Below, in pieces: positions 22,707-33,905 of a DNA stretch of 64,000 nt. Each line of letters starts with the position of its first letter. Within the stretch, counting starts at the first letter, position 1. A program made the position numbers and the translations under genes. Source of the DNA: Ramularia collo-cygni (Eukaryota; Ascomycota; Dothideomycetes; Mycosphaerellales; Mycosphaerellaceae); contig NW_019716258.1 in the NCBI RefSeq assembly GCF_900074925.1, positions 1,525,377-1,589,376 of the forward strand. The letters are read 5' to 3'. The notes under the pieces were generated by a model. That model had not been told where the DNA came from, made no database searches, and saw only the letters and a list, made by a program, of their open reading frames with translations.

Positions 22707-23561
22707 TCATTCACCATCAACTTCCTCCTCCTCAGCCTCGGGTCCACCACCCTCGCCCACCCAATTCACAAGCCCTCCATTCTGTGAGTACCTCAGCGCT
22801 TTCCCCCTATCCTCTGCAGACATGGCACACACAGCCTTATGTACCGACCAATCCTTCTGCTGACATTCCGAAGAACAATACGCAGCGGTGCCACATCTCC
22901 CACATCGATTCAGTGACTTTCCATGCTGACCGCCAGATTTACATGTCGAACACCTTGCAAGGTCGAGCGTCTCATACAGCCAATGCGGATTCATAGCCAA
23001 TCCATCATCCCAGGGATCCATTCCCAGACTCAAAGATTCAATAAAAAACTCATGTCGGATTTTCTTTCCTGTAAGCCATCTTCTCTGCTTTATCAATTCT
23101 GCCACGAATTCCCGACCTAGTCGTTCAATTTCTTTTGGGTCGTCTACATTCTGATCACCAAGCATCGTCTCCTCGGTATTGGGCATCCAAGACCCTTGAT
23201 ACAGCCCGTTCTCGAGCTGGGAAATGTTGAAAGTGATCATGACTTTCCAGAGACCTTCCTTATCGAGCTTGCCCATTGTGACTTGATTTCGGATGCGTCC
23301 AATTTCGAGCTTGGTTTCATCTTCGAGGGTGACAGTCCAGGTGAATGAGAACCAGGCTTCGATGTCTAGTAGAGCGAAGAGCGCTTCTGGACACCAATTG
23401 TACAGAATTGTAGCTGTGCCGTTCGCGGTCGATAGATCAGCGTCATTTCCCTCGAGTGAGGTTCCGTCAAGAATACGGAGAGGAGAGTTGTCGAGGAGGA
23501 GCGGATTCTCGGCATGTCCTGGTAGGCGAATATGCTCTAAAGTAATGTAGTTTACGACCAT
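22707..23561 (-). CDS. MYND-type zinc finger protein
   Basis: Single exon, 284 aa. The C-terminal MYND finger lies at about residues 205-250: CSTCKSGGQHGKSLNRCGRC, then AAYCSSECQQKDWSVHKAVC. All eight zinc ligands are visible, with an insertion between the first two Cys pairs. The N-terminal 190 residues (starting MVVNYITLEHIRLPG) form no family I recognise. MYND fingers bind short Pro-rich peptides; no SET or other catalytic domain accompanies it, so it is probably an adaptor. The last residues are acidic (EAEEEEVDGE). Confidence 0.8.
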   Translation of the reverse strand: MVVNYITLEHIRLPGHAENPLLLDNSPLRILDGTSLEGNDADLSTANGTATILYNWCPEALFALLDIEAWFSFTWTVTLEDETKLEIGRIRNQVTMGKLDKEGLWKVMITFNISQLENGLYQGSWMPNTEETMLGDQNVDDPKEIERLGREFVAELIKQRRWLTGKKIRHEFFIESLSLGMDPWDDGLAMNPHWLYETLDLARCSTCKSGGQHGKSLNRCGRCGTAAYCSSECQQKDWSVHKAVCAMSAEDRGKALRYSQNGGLVNWVGEGGGPEAEEEEVDGE

Positions 23562-23842
23562 TCTCTCGTTTTCTTGGTTGATATTTGATGTATCGACGTA
23601 GTCCGAGACAACTGCTTTGATTTGTGCTGAAGCTAGTCTACAGGTTGTATCGCCCTCTGTAATGACTGTGCATGAACGTGCTGGGCGTTCGTACTGTAGT
23701 TGAATGCTGGTGTGAAGGAAATGCTGGTGTGCTCTGGAGATGATGCATGCGCTATTCCTTTTCGGGATTGGAACCTGACGCGCGNGTCACATGGCCTTTC
23801 CACTACAACCAATGCCTTGCAGACCTCCAAAGACCTCTTGAA

Positions 23843-24595
23843 CTAAACCCTTGGTCGACATCCAGCGACAGACCATGTCTTCGGCTGAGTTGGGTCCGAG
23901 TTGTTTTTGTAGACGAAGACCCATTCTGTCGGCAATCTCGTAGGCACCTCGATGAAGCCATTTTCCCCTGCCTTTTCACCCTCCATTTCCAAGAGTCTAG
24001 GAACGGTGGGGTCTCCACCTACAAAATCACCTGTTGCATGTGTCACAGCCAAAGTCCCTGTTGCACGTATCGTCTCTCCGAACGTCGTCACGCACTCGCT
24101 CGGATATTCCACCACGCAGCCTTGCGTGGCGGCATTCAGCGCGACATTTGCATTATCGAGCTCGAAGAACTCCCCGAGTGCTTCGACGATATATGAGCTT
24201 GCAGTCCGTATTTGGACGCCGTCGACCGTGATTTTGCGAATCAGGCAGATTATGACAGCGTGCTGCGTTTGAAACTCCTTGTTTTCAACGAGATGCGTGA
24301 AGCTGGATCGTGGAGCATAGGGAAACAATAGGCTCAATTTCTGTTTGAGCACCTGCTTCAATTCAGACGCTACTTGCGCATTCGGAAGCCACGGGCCATC
24401 CGATCCTTGTTCTTGGGGGTTTCGAGCGCTGAGGTGAGCCGCAAAGACTTGAGTAGGGCCGATTCTTATTGAGCAGAAAACGCCAGAAAAGCAGCCGTCG
24501 GTACCAACTCGAGTCAAATATCCGGGACCCGACAGTAATCTAGACACTCCGCCTTCGCCTATGCGAAGATGCATATATGGTTTCGGAGCTGTCAT
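23843..24595 (-). CDS. Hypothetical protein, unrecognised
   Basis: A 250-aa open frame from ATG 24595 (MTAPKPYMHLRIGEGG); the ATG at 24667 adds a low-complexity His/Asn leader I doubt. The composition is protein-like throughout, with no signal peptide, no membrane helix and few cysteines. I see blocks such as VFAAHLSARNP and SFTHLVENKEF but no motif I can name. It is co-oriented with the MYND gene, 281 bp upstream of it. It could be a lineage-specific gene. Confidence 0.6.
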   Translation of the reverse strand: MTAPKPYMHLRIGEGGVSRLLSGPGYLTRVGTDGCFSGVFCSIRIGPTQVFAAHLSARNPQEQGSDGPWLPNAQVASELKQVLKQKLSLLFPYAPRSSFTHLVENKEFQTQHAVIICLIRKITVDGVQIRTASSYIVEALGEFFELDNANVALNAATQGCVVEYPSECVTTFGETIRATGTLAVTHATGDFVGGDPTVPRLLEMEGEKAGENGFIEVPTRLPTEWVFVYKNNSDPTQPKTWSVAGCRPRV

Positions 24596-25331
24596 GGTGA
24601 CTTGACGGTAGTTATGTCGATGGAAGTTGTTGTTGTGGCGAGGCGTTCGACAGGTTGAAGGAAACATTGAAGAAGTGATGTGGGACAGAGGTCTCCTTCC
24701 TGGCGTCGAAGACAGGCCTGCGGAAGCCGCAATGGTCTGTCACACNCTGTCAAAACGAGCAACCAAAACCGGTCCACCGATTCGTAAAAATCATTCCTCA
24801 ATCTCCTGCTGTCGCTCAGTCTCCTGAATGGCGGCCAGACGGTAAGGTATCTCGGAGCCACTCGAACGTCCATCATGAATTACTCATGCGTCCGCCGTTC
24901 CACCCATGGAATTGATTCGGTCAAGCCACGGGAGTATATGTAGTCGGTTTAAGTGTGGGCTTCGGACGCAGGACCAAAATACACTTGCGACGTCTGGTAT
25001 GACGGCGTGTCCTCCATCATTGCCTGGATCAGGCAAATACGTAAGGAACTATCACTTACGTTGCATGCCGGCCTTTCCGAGAGTTATGTTTCCTGTAAAG
25101 ATGATACCTGAACCACGAAGCTTGCCCGTTTATACTCAGTGGAGTCGCATTTATCTTCAGCGTCACACCATCCACAAGCATCTGGGCCAAGTCGGAGAAA
25201 GAGACCCAGTTTCACATGGGAGGGTGTGCCAGTTCATACCAGTCATATCTACAACGGCTCTTTCGCTCCTGCAAACGGACCACGGCAGTCTCCAATCACC
25301 ATCCTTTCTNTCAAAACATGTTCGTCTCCAC
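24596..25331. other. Intergenic upstream of unknown gene
   Basis: 736 bp. The long plus-strand frames in this stretch overlap ATP19 in antisense, contain an N (25310) and show no family signal, so I treat them as non-coding. Confidence 0.45.
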
Positions 25332-25727
25332 TCAGTGCTTCTTCTCGTCCTTTTCCGCCTCCTTCAGGAATTGTCTACAAAGCGATCGGATCAGTGACAT
25401 CCGCTCTATCCGGCAATACCGCATGCCAACATACTGTATGAAGTTCTCTTCGTCCTTGCTGGAGGCGTTGATTGGAGGGGTGTTTGACGCAGGCGACTTC
25501 TTGCCGCCAGCCATGGCCCATGTGCCGACGAACATGGTGGAAAGGACGCCGATAGAGAGCTATGCGCGGACACTGTTAGTCATGCTACTGGGGAATGCAG
25601 CGCGAATGTATCGGCATTGGGCGTCTTCAATGGCATCATGGGATTGAGGAGGCGCCGGTATGCGATCGGGAAAGCGTACAATGTGGGAGCCGACTTTCTG
25701 GCCGAAGATCTCGTAGTATGCAACCAT
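25332..25727 (-). CDS. ATP19: Mitochondrial F1Fo-ATP synthase subunit k (ATP19)
   Basis: Three small exons (25727-25680, 25559-25435, 25374-25332) total 216 bp, encoding 71 aa, the usual size for this subunit. Exon 1 reads MVAYYEIFGQKVGSHI; exon 2 continues LSIGVLSTMFVGTWAMAGGK and then TPPINASSKDEENFIQ; exon 3 ends QFLKEAEKDEKKH. The order VAYY...GSH, one hydrophobic segment, TPPINASSxDEE, FIQxFLKEAE is the subunit k pattern. The introns (120 and 60 bp) have GTACGC...TAG and GTATGT...TAG borders in compatible phases. Subunit k sits in the inner membrane and helps ATP synthase dimers form. No single exon is long enough to attract attention. Divergent from MTP18 across 265 bp. Confidence 0.88.
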
Positions 25728-25992
25728 TTTGGCGGATTGAAAGGTGGTCGTGGAGGTGTGGAGGTATGAATCTGGTGAGGCGCAATGGGATGCTGTTGCC
25801 GCGGAGGTGAGAAGTGAGGTCGAAGCTTTGCGGTCGGCTTAGGTAACCTGCCGTCGGTTGGCAGCCCAGGTCTAATTTTAGCCGGTTCGTCCCGAGAGCT
25901 CTTGCTGTGTTGCCTTGCCCGAGTTTCCTCTCCGTCGTCATTTCCAGATCGCATCCATCACTACCACCAACTTTTTTACCACCAGCGCTGAA
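25728..25992. promoter_or_regulatory. Bidirectional promoter ATP19 / MTP18
   Basis: The 265 bp lie between the start codons of two nuclear genes for mitochondrial inner-membrane proteins. Shared control is suggested by the spacing; I see no exact CCAAT box. Confidence 0.4.
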
Positions 25993-26805
25993 ATGGCCAA
26001 CTCACCGCGCCGTGACGATACCACTACGGACAAGGACATTACTGTTCCATTCGAACGNACAGAACCTCGGCCAGACTTCAGCAAGCCACTTCCTCGTCAA
26101 AAGCTTCCCGAATCTCTACAAGATACTCTCGATCATGAGGAGAAATTCTGGGAGACTGTAGCCGCAGGCGATGCCGGCGAGACTACAGATTCCAACGTAA
26201 GATATGCTGCGTATGCCAGCCGTCTGCGAACGATTATGCTCTCAGCCCATCGCTATGTGGCATACACCAGTGATATCGGAGAATCGTTCCGGCCAGTCGC
26301 ACATCCCAACTGGATTAGAGCCGCGTACGGCGTGTCATGGGCATACTTGATAGGTGATGTTTCGCATGAAGGCTACAAAGCGTGGAAGCACAACCAGCGC
26401 GTACTGCATCCGGAGACTGAGGAGGACAAACTGGCGGCTCTGCCGTATGGAGGAAAGGCTGTCCCAGCAATTGAGGATTACAGGACTGTCATGGCACAGA
26501 GAGCCATTTTTCAGGGTCTGGCAAGCATGGGTCTTCCGGCCTTTACCATTCACTCGATTGTGCGCTATTCGGGTCGGGCCATGAAGGATGTGAAGAATGT
26601 TAAAATACGGACGTGGGGACCTATCGGCCTTGGCCTGGCAGCTGTGCCGGCTCTGCCATATATGTTTGATGAGCCGGTAGAGCATGCGACCGAGTGGGTT
26701 TTTCACAAGGTCTTCGTAGCTGCTGGTGGAGCCGGGGCCGTTGGTGCGGACAAAATTGCGCCGGGAGCGACTCTTCCGGAGAAGAAAGTTGAGAAGGAGC
26801 TTTAG
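25993..26805 (+). CDS. Mitochondrial fission process protein 1 (MTP18/MTFP1 family)
   Basis: Single exon, 270 aa from ATG 25993 (MANSPRRDD); the frame upstream begins with TTG and is leader sequence. The family core is clear: SRLRTIMLSAHRYVAYTSDIGESFRP, then WIRAAYGVSWAYLIGDV, AQRAIFQGLASMGLPAFTIH and a C-terminal LGLAAVPALPYMFDEPVEHA. Three or four hydrophobic segments suit an inner-membrane protein. MTP18 proteins influence mitochondrial fission and inner-membrane integrity. One N at 26058. Confidence 0.9.
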   Translation: MANSPRRDDTTTDKDITVPFEXTEPRPDFSKPLPRQKLPESLQDTLDHEEKFWETVAAGDAGETTDSNVRYAAYASRLRTIMLSAHRYVAYTSDIGESFRPVAHPNWIRAAYGVSWAYLIGDVSHEGYKAWKHNQRVLHPETEEDKLAALPYGGKAVPAIEDYRTVMAQRAIFQGLASMGLPAFTIHSIVRYSGRAMKDVKNVKIRTWGPIGLGLAAVPALPYMFDEPVEHATEWVFHKVFVAAGGAGAVGADKIAPGATLPEKKVEKEL

Positions 26806-27557
26806 TACGACCCTCTACAACATCTTCTCTGGAAGAGGTAGCATCCCTGCGGTCTGTGGAAGAGCAAGGTGGTTTAGATGCTCATTTGAAGGGCGATGAT
26901 AGCGCGGCGAACGGCGTTTGATACTCAACTCAGCGGCCTCCAGGAGAGGTCGCGTTGTACAGAAGAATAATCTCCCACTTGAGATGAATGATGATGATGT
27001 ACATATGGCCGACTTCCACGGTGACGTCTTTGATTTGCCGGCTCCTCGAGATGGAACCCGATGTGATGTTGGCTGATCTCCTTCACTTCGACGTCAGTCT
27101 GCTCATTCACGCAATCGTCCAGTCTGAAGGTACCTCACACCGGCTTTCCAGGCAGAGGGTCTGCAGCTTGCTTGCGACGGGTTTGTCGACGACCACCTGG
27201 TTTGGACGGTACCTTGTCTCTTCCAAGACGAAGGTTTTTCTGCATAGTCCCATGAGTACTCCAAGGATGCAAGCTTCTTGGCTTCGTTCGCAGTAGGTGC
27301 CTGCATTCTGCCACTCAGTAGTTGGCACAATAAGGTAGACCATCTTCCTACCCGCTACCAAATTAAACCTTGGTGGTACACAGCATGAGGCTGATGCTTA
27401 CATGCCCGGAAGTCACGATAATATTGCGGCCTACTTGACGTGTATACTTCTGCCCTTGCACCCGGAGTCCAGGACATGAACTCTTGGTTGACTTTGAAAT
27501 GGATACTGGGTGACTCTGTGGATACTGATAAGAGAGCCGGGCGATGAAACCTCCAGA
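26806..27557. other. Intergenic, nothing recognised
   Basis: 752 bp between MTP18 and the DUF3176 gene. The open frames on both strands are short and show no known pattern. Confidence 0.45.
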
Positions 27558-29422
27558 ATGGCCTTCAGGATGAAGCGAGTTGGCGAAGATGCATCGATAA
27601 GCCATCATACGGATATCTCCGGACACAACAGAATAACGAGTTTCTCGAAGCCGAATCTGGCATCAAGCGACACCCTTGAGACTCTGCTTAGATCCGACCG
27701 CGCGGATTCGTCGAGACATTCAGCGATCAGAAGATATCGATGCACTGGACAGTGGGTGTGGGAGATCCTCGCAGTTGTCTTCAGCACTGTATGTCTCGTC
27801 GTCGTCACAGCCGCTTTACTAGTGATGAATGACAGAAGACTCATGGATTGGAAGCTCCCAATATCCCCAAACGCACTCGTATCCATTTTCGTCACCCTCT
27901 CTAAGTCTTCACTTCTGATGCTTACTGCGGAGGGAATCAGCCAGCTCAAATGGAAGTACTTAGCGGAGACCACACGCCGTCTATACGACCTGCAAATATT
28001 TGACGATGCCAGTCGCGGACCGTGGGGTGCCTTAAAACTGCTTATCACTTGCAAGTCTAAGCCAGCCCTAGCATACATTGGAGCAATAATCACTGTCGTC
28101 GCACTTGCAATGGATCCTTTTGCCCAACAGATTCTGGAGTCTCGATCCGTCATGATGGCTTCTGCAGATGACATGGCTGTAATTCGAACAGCCACGGCCT
28201 ATGAAGTCGCCGTCCGTGAAGGAAGCGGGCCCTCAGCTTTTGCCGGTCAGTCGGATGCTGGAAATTACTCGCACACGACTGACAGTGGGTAGGTATCGAC
28301 TTAATACTGAACATGACAAATTCCATCTACGCTGGCATGTTTCATGGAACATCCAAATCCCAAGTCGAACATATCTGCTCGACGGCCAATTGTACATGGG
28401 ATACTTTTCAGAGTCTCGGAGTCTGCAGTCAATGTACAAACGAAACCGACCTCGCAACCGGAACGTGTCTGTCATCAAACATTACTGGATCAGCTGGCCT
28501 TGTAACAAACACCGAGCAGAACTGCACCTACACGACTCCAAATGGCACAGCTCTCGAGGCAAGCACATCATACGATCCAGATACCCGGGCTCACAATAGT
28601 ACTGTGCTGCAAACAGTAGTAGAGAGCCAAGCTTTAGTCGATGGAAACCTGAGCGCTCGATTGGCTACTATCTCGATTATTCGCTTGGGACCCCAGCTGG
28701 AATGGTACCTCCCATGGCCAGCTATCTACACCTGCGAGATCAGCCCCTGTCAAAAGATGTTCCTCCCATCCGTGATCAATGGGTCACTATTTGATACCGT
28801 CATTGACGAGCAGCCGACGAATTTCTCACACTGTCACTCCGAAACTGATGCTTCTCATTGTGCTGCTCTCCCAATGGGCGAGACTTCGAACATGAGCACG
28901 ATAGAAGACCCGAGCGCAATGTGGATCAGCACCGAAGCCATCACATCAATGCGAACACTCATCAAGACTCTACTGACCCACACGAACAGCAACATCGGCA
29001 TGAAGCGACTTGCCGCCAGCCCCGGAGCACTGATGACCAGCATGCTATGGAAACTCAACAACGGCAACATCATGCAAACCATCGACGACATCGCGACCGC
29101 AATGACAAATCAAATTCGCGAGGGTCCAAATTCCACCTGGGTCCAAGGCAAGGCGATGACTCCGACNGTCGTCGTGCACGTGAATTGGTGGTTCTTCTCA
29201 CTGCCTGTCATGGTGCTTTTACTGGCGGTCACATTTTTGGTCACGTTGATTTTGACGTCTAGAGATGCAAATACACCTGTGTGGAAGTCCTCGATTCTTG
29301 GAATGGTGTTTCTTCAGCTTGATGTGCGGACCCTGGGAGATCGTAACGTCGTTTCTTTGCACGAGATGGAACTTGCTGCCATGGAAACGGAGGTTTCTAT
29401 CCGACGAGATATAGTCACGTAG
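27558..29422 (+). CDS. DUF3176 multi-pass membrane protein
   Basis: Two exons (27558-28245, 28293-29422) joined by a 47-bp GTCAGT...TAG intron in phase 1 give 605 aa; the junction reads FAG/IDLILN. ATG 27558 (MAFRMKRVG) is used since the upstream frame starts with GTG. The fungal DUF3176 layout is visible. Three N-terminal membrane segments: VWEILAVVFSTVCLVVV, then LVSIFVTLSKSSLLMLTAEG, then YIGAIITVVALAMDPFAQQ. A long loop rich in Cys and N-glycosylation sequons (STANCTWDTF, NETDLATGTC) follows. One C-terminal segment (WWFFSLPVMVLLLAVTFLV) precedes a short cytoplasmic tail. Function is not established for the family; plasma membrane is the likely site. One N at 29166. Confidence 0.88.
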
Positions 29423-30855
29423 CGGAATTGTTGAAGTTGCTTGCCACATGCTTGCTTGATACGGCACAGCAAGCTTGGGAAGCTGGGGTCGTGTCTTCAG
29501 ACACTGAAATGCCAGAATTGATGTCAAAGCATTCACCTTGTTCTTCTATAGCGACGTCTGGGATCGTTATGGTGTACATACCGCTTGAGGGAAACAGAAG
29601 CTAATCACGGCTATCTGTATGCCGTTGATGAGATGCATGATGGGCGAGAATCTATTTTTTTTTTCAATTGGACGTGTTCCAGAGACCAATCGACCAACGG
29701 GAGATTTGTATAGATGGTTGCTTGTCGAAAGTAGCCGTGGATGATCTACAGAGAGAACGGAATGACTTTAGAAACCAAGCTTTCCATTGGGAGCAGTCTC
29801 TCTTCTTATGATATCACCCGATAAGGCTGTACTTCTGGTAGACCGTTACAACTGTATGCAATCGAGCATCCAATATGAACCGCTGCCGATCAGTTCGAGG
29901 TCCTCATTGCCGTCCTATTTCTACATCATCTACCAACAGAAGCCGCTCTACGAATCGAGTAAATCTGTACAGATGGGAACCGAAAGCCGTACATGAGCCG
30001 TACATGAGTCTTTACGAATAAAGACGGGAAGAAAGATAGACATGAAAACCATGCTGTGGGAAAGATTTCACTTCCAATCCAGCCGAGGTAGGCTTGGCGC
30101 AGCAGGGCTTGAATTTAGGTTCACGCGATGAAACTTTGCGCCTGAGTGAATGTCTTGGCTTTCTACCAAGATATTGTTGGTCTTCTGGTATAACACACAA
30201 GGCAATTAAGAGCTTCAGCTCTTTAGTTGTTGGAACTAGCCCTAATAGTAATCAAGTGGGTAGGGTCTCTTCCAATATAGCCTCCTCAAAATCTTCCAGC
30301 TTCTATTTCGAGCAACATGCTACGTTGGAAGAGCATAGCTTACAGGACGGGGATGTCTTCAGATTTGTCGAGACATAGAGATACTAGATCCAGCAGTAGC
30401 ATCTCTGGGTTCCTTTACCAGAAAAATCATCTCTCCAATTCGACACCAACAGTACCTTACCATGCCCTCATCACGCGAATCTGTGATCATCACTCTCAGC
30501 GTCACTAAAAACAAAAGGTTCAAGCTTGAACTCACGCCTTAGTGAAAACATATCTGGTAGACTTCCTGATTGATTATGTTCGACCATATATACAAGAGTG
30601 CAAGAGATCCCATTCTTTCTAGTCTTCTGAACTGCGAAATAGCTAGATCCTGCAAGCTGGGGACTTCAAACAATTGAGTCTCTCTTCGTATACCNCAGAT
30701 AGTCATGAAAAAGGGCCTAATGAGTGCGGTGTAGCGCAAATTGATCATTCACTTCCTCCTGTTTTCGCCCCGAACCCGCATTCTTCACCGCGAATCTTTC
30801 CATCAGGTGGCGTAGTGATGCTCTAGACCAAATCGAAAGGTTTCGGTATTTGCAT
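29423..30855. other. Gene-poor stretch, nothing recognised
   Basis: 1.4 kb without a supported gene, locally AT-rich (for example the T-run near 29660). It includes a perfect 14-bp palindrome GTTCAAGCTTGAAC at 30518-30531 and a short direct repeat GAGCCGTACAT near 29990. No transposase or reverse-transcriptase fragment is seen. Confidence 0.45.
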
Positions 30856-32091
30856 CTATAGCGGACATCTCGAGACTTCGTCGATGAACTGGCCGGTAAT
30901 GAGGGATACGAAGCCTGTATTGGCACTCTCTAGCTGACCGTTGAAGTTTGCAATGGCAAGGTTCGCACAATAGGTGGCTTGGTCGGTAGACTCGATCTGA
31001 TACCACAGCCGTTCGCCGAGTTGAGTTGCAAGCGCCTGGTTCTGAGGAGTGGCATCTACAGCGTCTTGACCATAGTTGTCGTAGGAGTAGTAGGCAGTAA
31101 TTCTGTCATCGGCCTGTCGCTTGCGATTGGCGTTTGGGGATTGTGGGCTGTGGCTCAACTGTGTTCGATTGTTGGTGGTATCGAAATCCATCAAGGCGAT
31201 CATGGCATGACCGGTTTCGTGACTGGTCATTTGNAGCATGATGTGAAGGACTGGGTCTGGCTCGGCGCCTTCCGCTTGGCGCAATGGTGCCTTGGTGAAT
31301 GTAGTGGTNATGCCCCGAACAACATCATCAGAAACAAAAGGCACGTCGGAGAGGCCGAATATCTCGCTGTACATGTCTGACGAGTCTGACCCCTCGAGTC
31401 GTGCTTGTCCGGGGGGACGTTGCTGGAGGGCACGTGTGAACTCGATGGCCGCCAAAACTGACAGAGCAATACCAGTCAAAGCACTCAAGCCACAGGCAAC
31501 GGCAGTTCCTGGGCCAGTGAAGAAGCCCTCACAGGTTTGGAGAGCGATTGTGGCGAGAGGTACAATGGCGCTTGCGCGGCTGAAGATCCAGTCGTACTGA
31601 CCGTCGAACTGTCTTTCCATCAAGTCGCCAGGGGCACGGGCCGCAAGAGCAGAACCAGAGGCAGATGGTGCTCCTCGGATCGTCAATCCAGCAACGACCG
31701 ATTCAACAGTAAAGAATGTCTCGCCTTGAAGCTCCAGGCAGAAAGAGTTGTCGCCGGGAAGTACTGTAGTCGTGCTGTTAGCAATGGAATGCGTCTAATA
31801 TGCAGGATCAGACGTACACTCGGCAATTCCTCCACCGGTGAAGCAGGTGTCTGCATCATGCAGGGTAAGGCGATACCCAGAAGTAGCCTCATCAGTTAAT
31901 GTAAATATCATGGATGTTGCGAGCCCGGTGTCGGCGAACTCGATGCTACGACACTCGACGTACGGTCCATCCGAAGACTCGTAGCTTCGGAGCATCTGTC
32001 CTGCGCATCGGAAGCCCCCATAGGTGATTGCCCTCCATTGAACCTGGGCTATTCCTACTAAGAGAGGCAGCATGAAGATGAGGGCTGTCAT
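30856..32091 (-). CDS. Secreted protein of unknown family with HExxH motif
   Basis: Two exons (32091-31818, 31763-30856) across a 54-bp GTACGT...CAG intron with a GCTAAC branch point; 393 aa. It starts with a signal peptide (MTALIFMLPLLVGIAQ). The first 100 residues carry paired cysteines. A hydrophobic, Gly/Ala-rich stretch follows at about residues 156-202 (GPGTAVACGLSALTGIALSV), then HETGHAMIAL at 273-282, then a dibasic RKR near 305 that a Kex2-type protease could cut, leaving a C-terminal domain with two cysteines. HETGH fits the zincin HExxH pattern, but no third ligand is obvious and the motif could be chance. Ns at 31234 and 31309. Not recognised as any named family. Confidence 0.7.
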
Positions 32092-33494
32092 GTTCGTAGA
32101 ATCGTGTGAGGTCTGAGAAATGGTTTGATGCAGAGACGGGCCCTAAGACAGCAGGATGTGTCTTTTATATGCTGCCATGAGCACTTACATCTACCTTCAA
32201 TCGATCGATGCTTGCACAAGGGTANTATTGTTGGCATCATTGTTACAGCACAGTGTAGACAGATCTACANGACCTCCAAACGACCTTGGTGAATCCACCT
32301 TTTCAGGATGGGCAGCTCGCGTGGACAGTCAAAGGCCAAGCAAGAGAGTCAGTCCAACAAGAGCCAGTAACATGACTTCTTGATCCGCCCCGAAGACTCT
32401 GTACTGGTTCTCACGATGCCCACAGTACATTAGTTCGACTCCAGAGTGAAGAGGCATTCCATGGTGTATTCCTTAGTGTCTCCGATCCGATTTGAGGCAC
32501 TCATACTATTGCAGCATCAAAAATGCTCTCCAGTAGGTCTTTCCATATCATTAGGTAGAAATCTGAATGGCGGGAACTTTGGGTGCGTTCTGTCCCTGAG
32601 ATGTTCAGCGTGGTAGTGATAGTTCTCGTTTTCAGGCATTGGAGCAGTCTTGAGCCTCCAACAGTAATACATAGCATGCCTCTCATACATCCAATTAGAT
32701 CTCGATCTGGAGAAGGGGTAGGACGTACGGCCTAACATCGCTCCACTCACTGAATCGAAGCGACCATCGAAGGATTCGGTGGCAAAGAGAGTCGTGCAGT
32801 CAAATTCCCTGATGAGGAGGTGCGGAGGGCCACGGGAAGGATTGTAATCCGTGTTGATGCGAACTCACTGGTGGGACATGACGCTATTTCCTGGACACCA
32901 GCATGTCTTGGTTGAAATATGCAATGTTGTTGCTTCNGGGAGCATTGCGGCTCCTGCCCACCAGCTACTGAATAGTAACATCTCTCCTGGTACAACTACA
33001 CTCAGCAACTGCATCGTCAACATGCTACCTTTTGTCGGGTACACATAGGTTTACATTATCCGTGTCCTGACTTGATAAGTCACGCATTCGCCAAGACTTA
33101 TTGTCGGTACCGAGCCTACTGTCATACCTTGCCAAGTAAGGGACCCCAGGTCGTTTGGTAACACGGCTGTACCGTAGGCTTTGTGGACTGAATTTCGAGT
33201 ATGCATAGGCGAAGCCTCGGGCGACGGAGCGGAGGCAGCGATACGCCTGCCAAATTTCTTGGTCTGCATTTGGTCTTGGCGATCACCTGCAAGCTTGCTG
33301 TGCCCCTTGCTTCCAGCCTTGCAGATATGACATCAGTATCGTCGATGCTCTCTTCCTTTAACACCTGTCTTGACGAAGTTGCCGTAAAGTCTTGAGCGGT
33401 ACTATCCTCTCTGGATCTCCAGATACATGGTACTTGTGATTGAACGAAAACTCCTCTACAGACGAGACGACTAGGACCACTCGCAATCAAGACA
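32092..33494. other. Gene-poor stretch, nothing recognised
   Basis: 1.4 kb upstream of the divergent pair at 32091 (minus) and 33495 (plus). Several open frames are interrupted by Ns (32225, 32270, 32937). None resembles a protein I know. Confidence 0.45.
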
Positions 33495-33905
33495 ATGCTT
33501 CGATCAACATCAAAGACAAAACGATCCACTCAAAGCGAAACATCATACGCCCCCTGGCAACTCATCTCCAATTTCCAGACGCCTCTGGCACAATTTTGCT
33601 TCTGGTTCAATCTTCCGCTCTGCTTCATTCTCCTCCTCATGGTACTGACGGGGTACTCTCGTACTTTGGCAACAACATACCTAGCGGGAAACGACAGGCT
33701 TGTTTCATGGATCGCTTTTGGCTTTGGCTGCTGGCTTTTCATCCGCCATACCCTTGGCTTCGCTGGAGCCTGGGCCTGGGAGATCTGGTGGGATCCATAT
33801 GCGCGTGCACCTGATTTACGTGGCCAAGTGACGGCCCATGAGGAGGCTCAAATGCTCAAAGACGGTCGGCTTAGAGTCAAACAGCTTTGGCTAGGACATG
33901 CTTGA
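33495..33905 (+). CDS. Small two-helix membrane protein, hypothetical
   Basis: 136 aa from ATG 33495. A basic Ser/Thr-rich N-terminus precedes two hydrophobic helices: FCFWFNLPLCFILLLMVLTG at about residues 34-53 and VSWIAFGFGCWLFI followed by HTLGFAGAWAW at about 70-95. A charged C-terminal tail follows (TAHEEAQMLKDGRLRVKQLW). Composition and topology support a real gene, but I do not recognise the family. It would sit in an internal or plasma membrane with both ends cytosolic. Confidence 0.6.
   Translation: MLRSTSKTKRSTQSETSYAPWQLISNFQTPLAQFCFWFNLPLCFILLLMVLTGYSRTLATTYLAGNDRLVSWIAFGFGCWLFIRHTLGFAGAWAWEIWWDPYARAPDLRGQVTAHEEAQMLKDGRLRVKQLWLGHA

Noticed and set aside
24906..25647. Long plus-strand frames over the ATP19 locus
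   Set aside because: Antisense to the spliced ATP19 gene, which has a firm family match; the plus frames have none.
30518..30531. Perfect 14-bp palindrome around a HindIII-like core
   Set aside because: Isolated, not near a promoter or terminal repeat, and short enough to occur by chance in 64 kb of mixed sequence.
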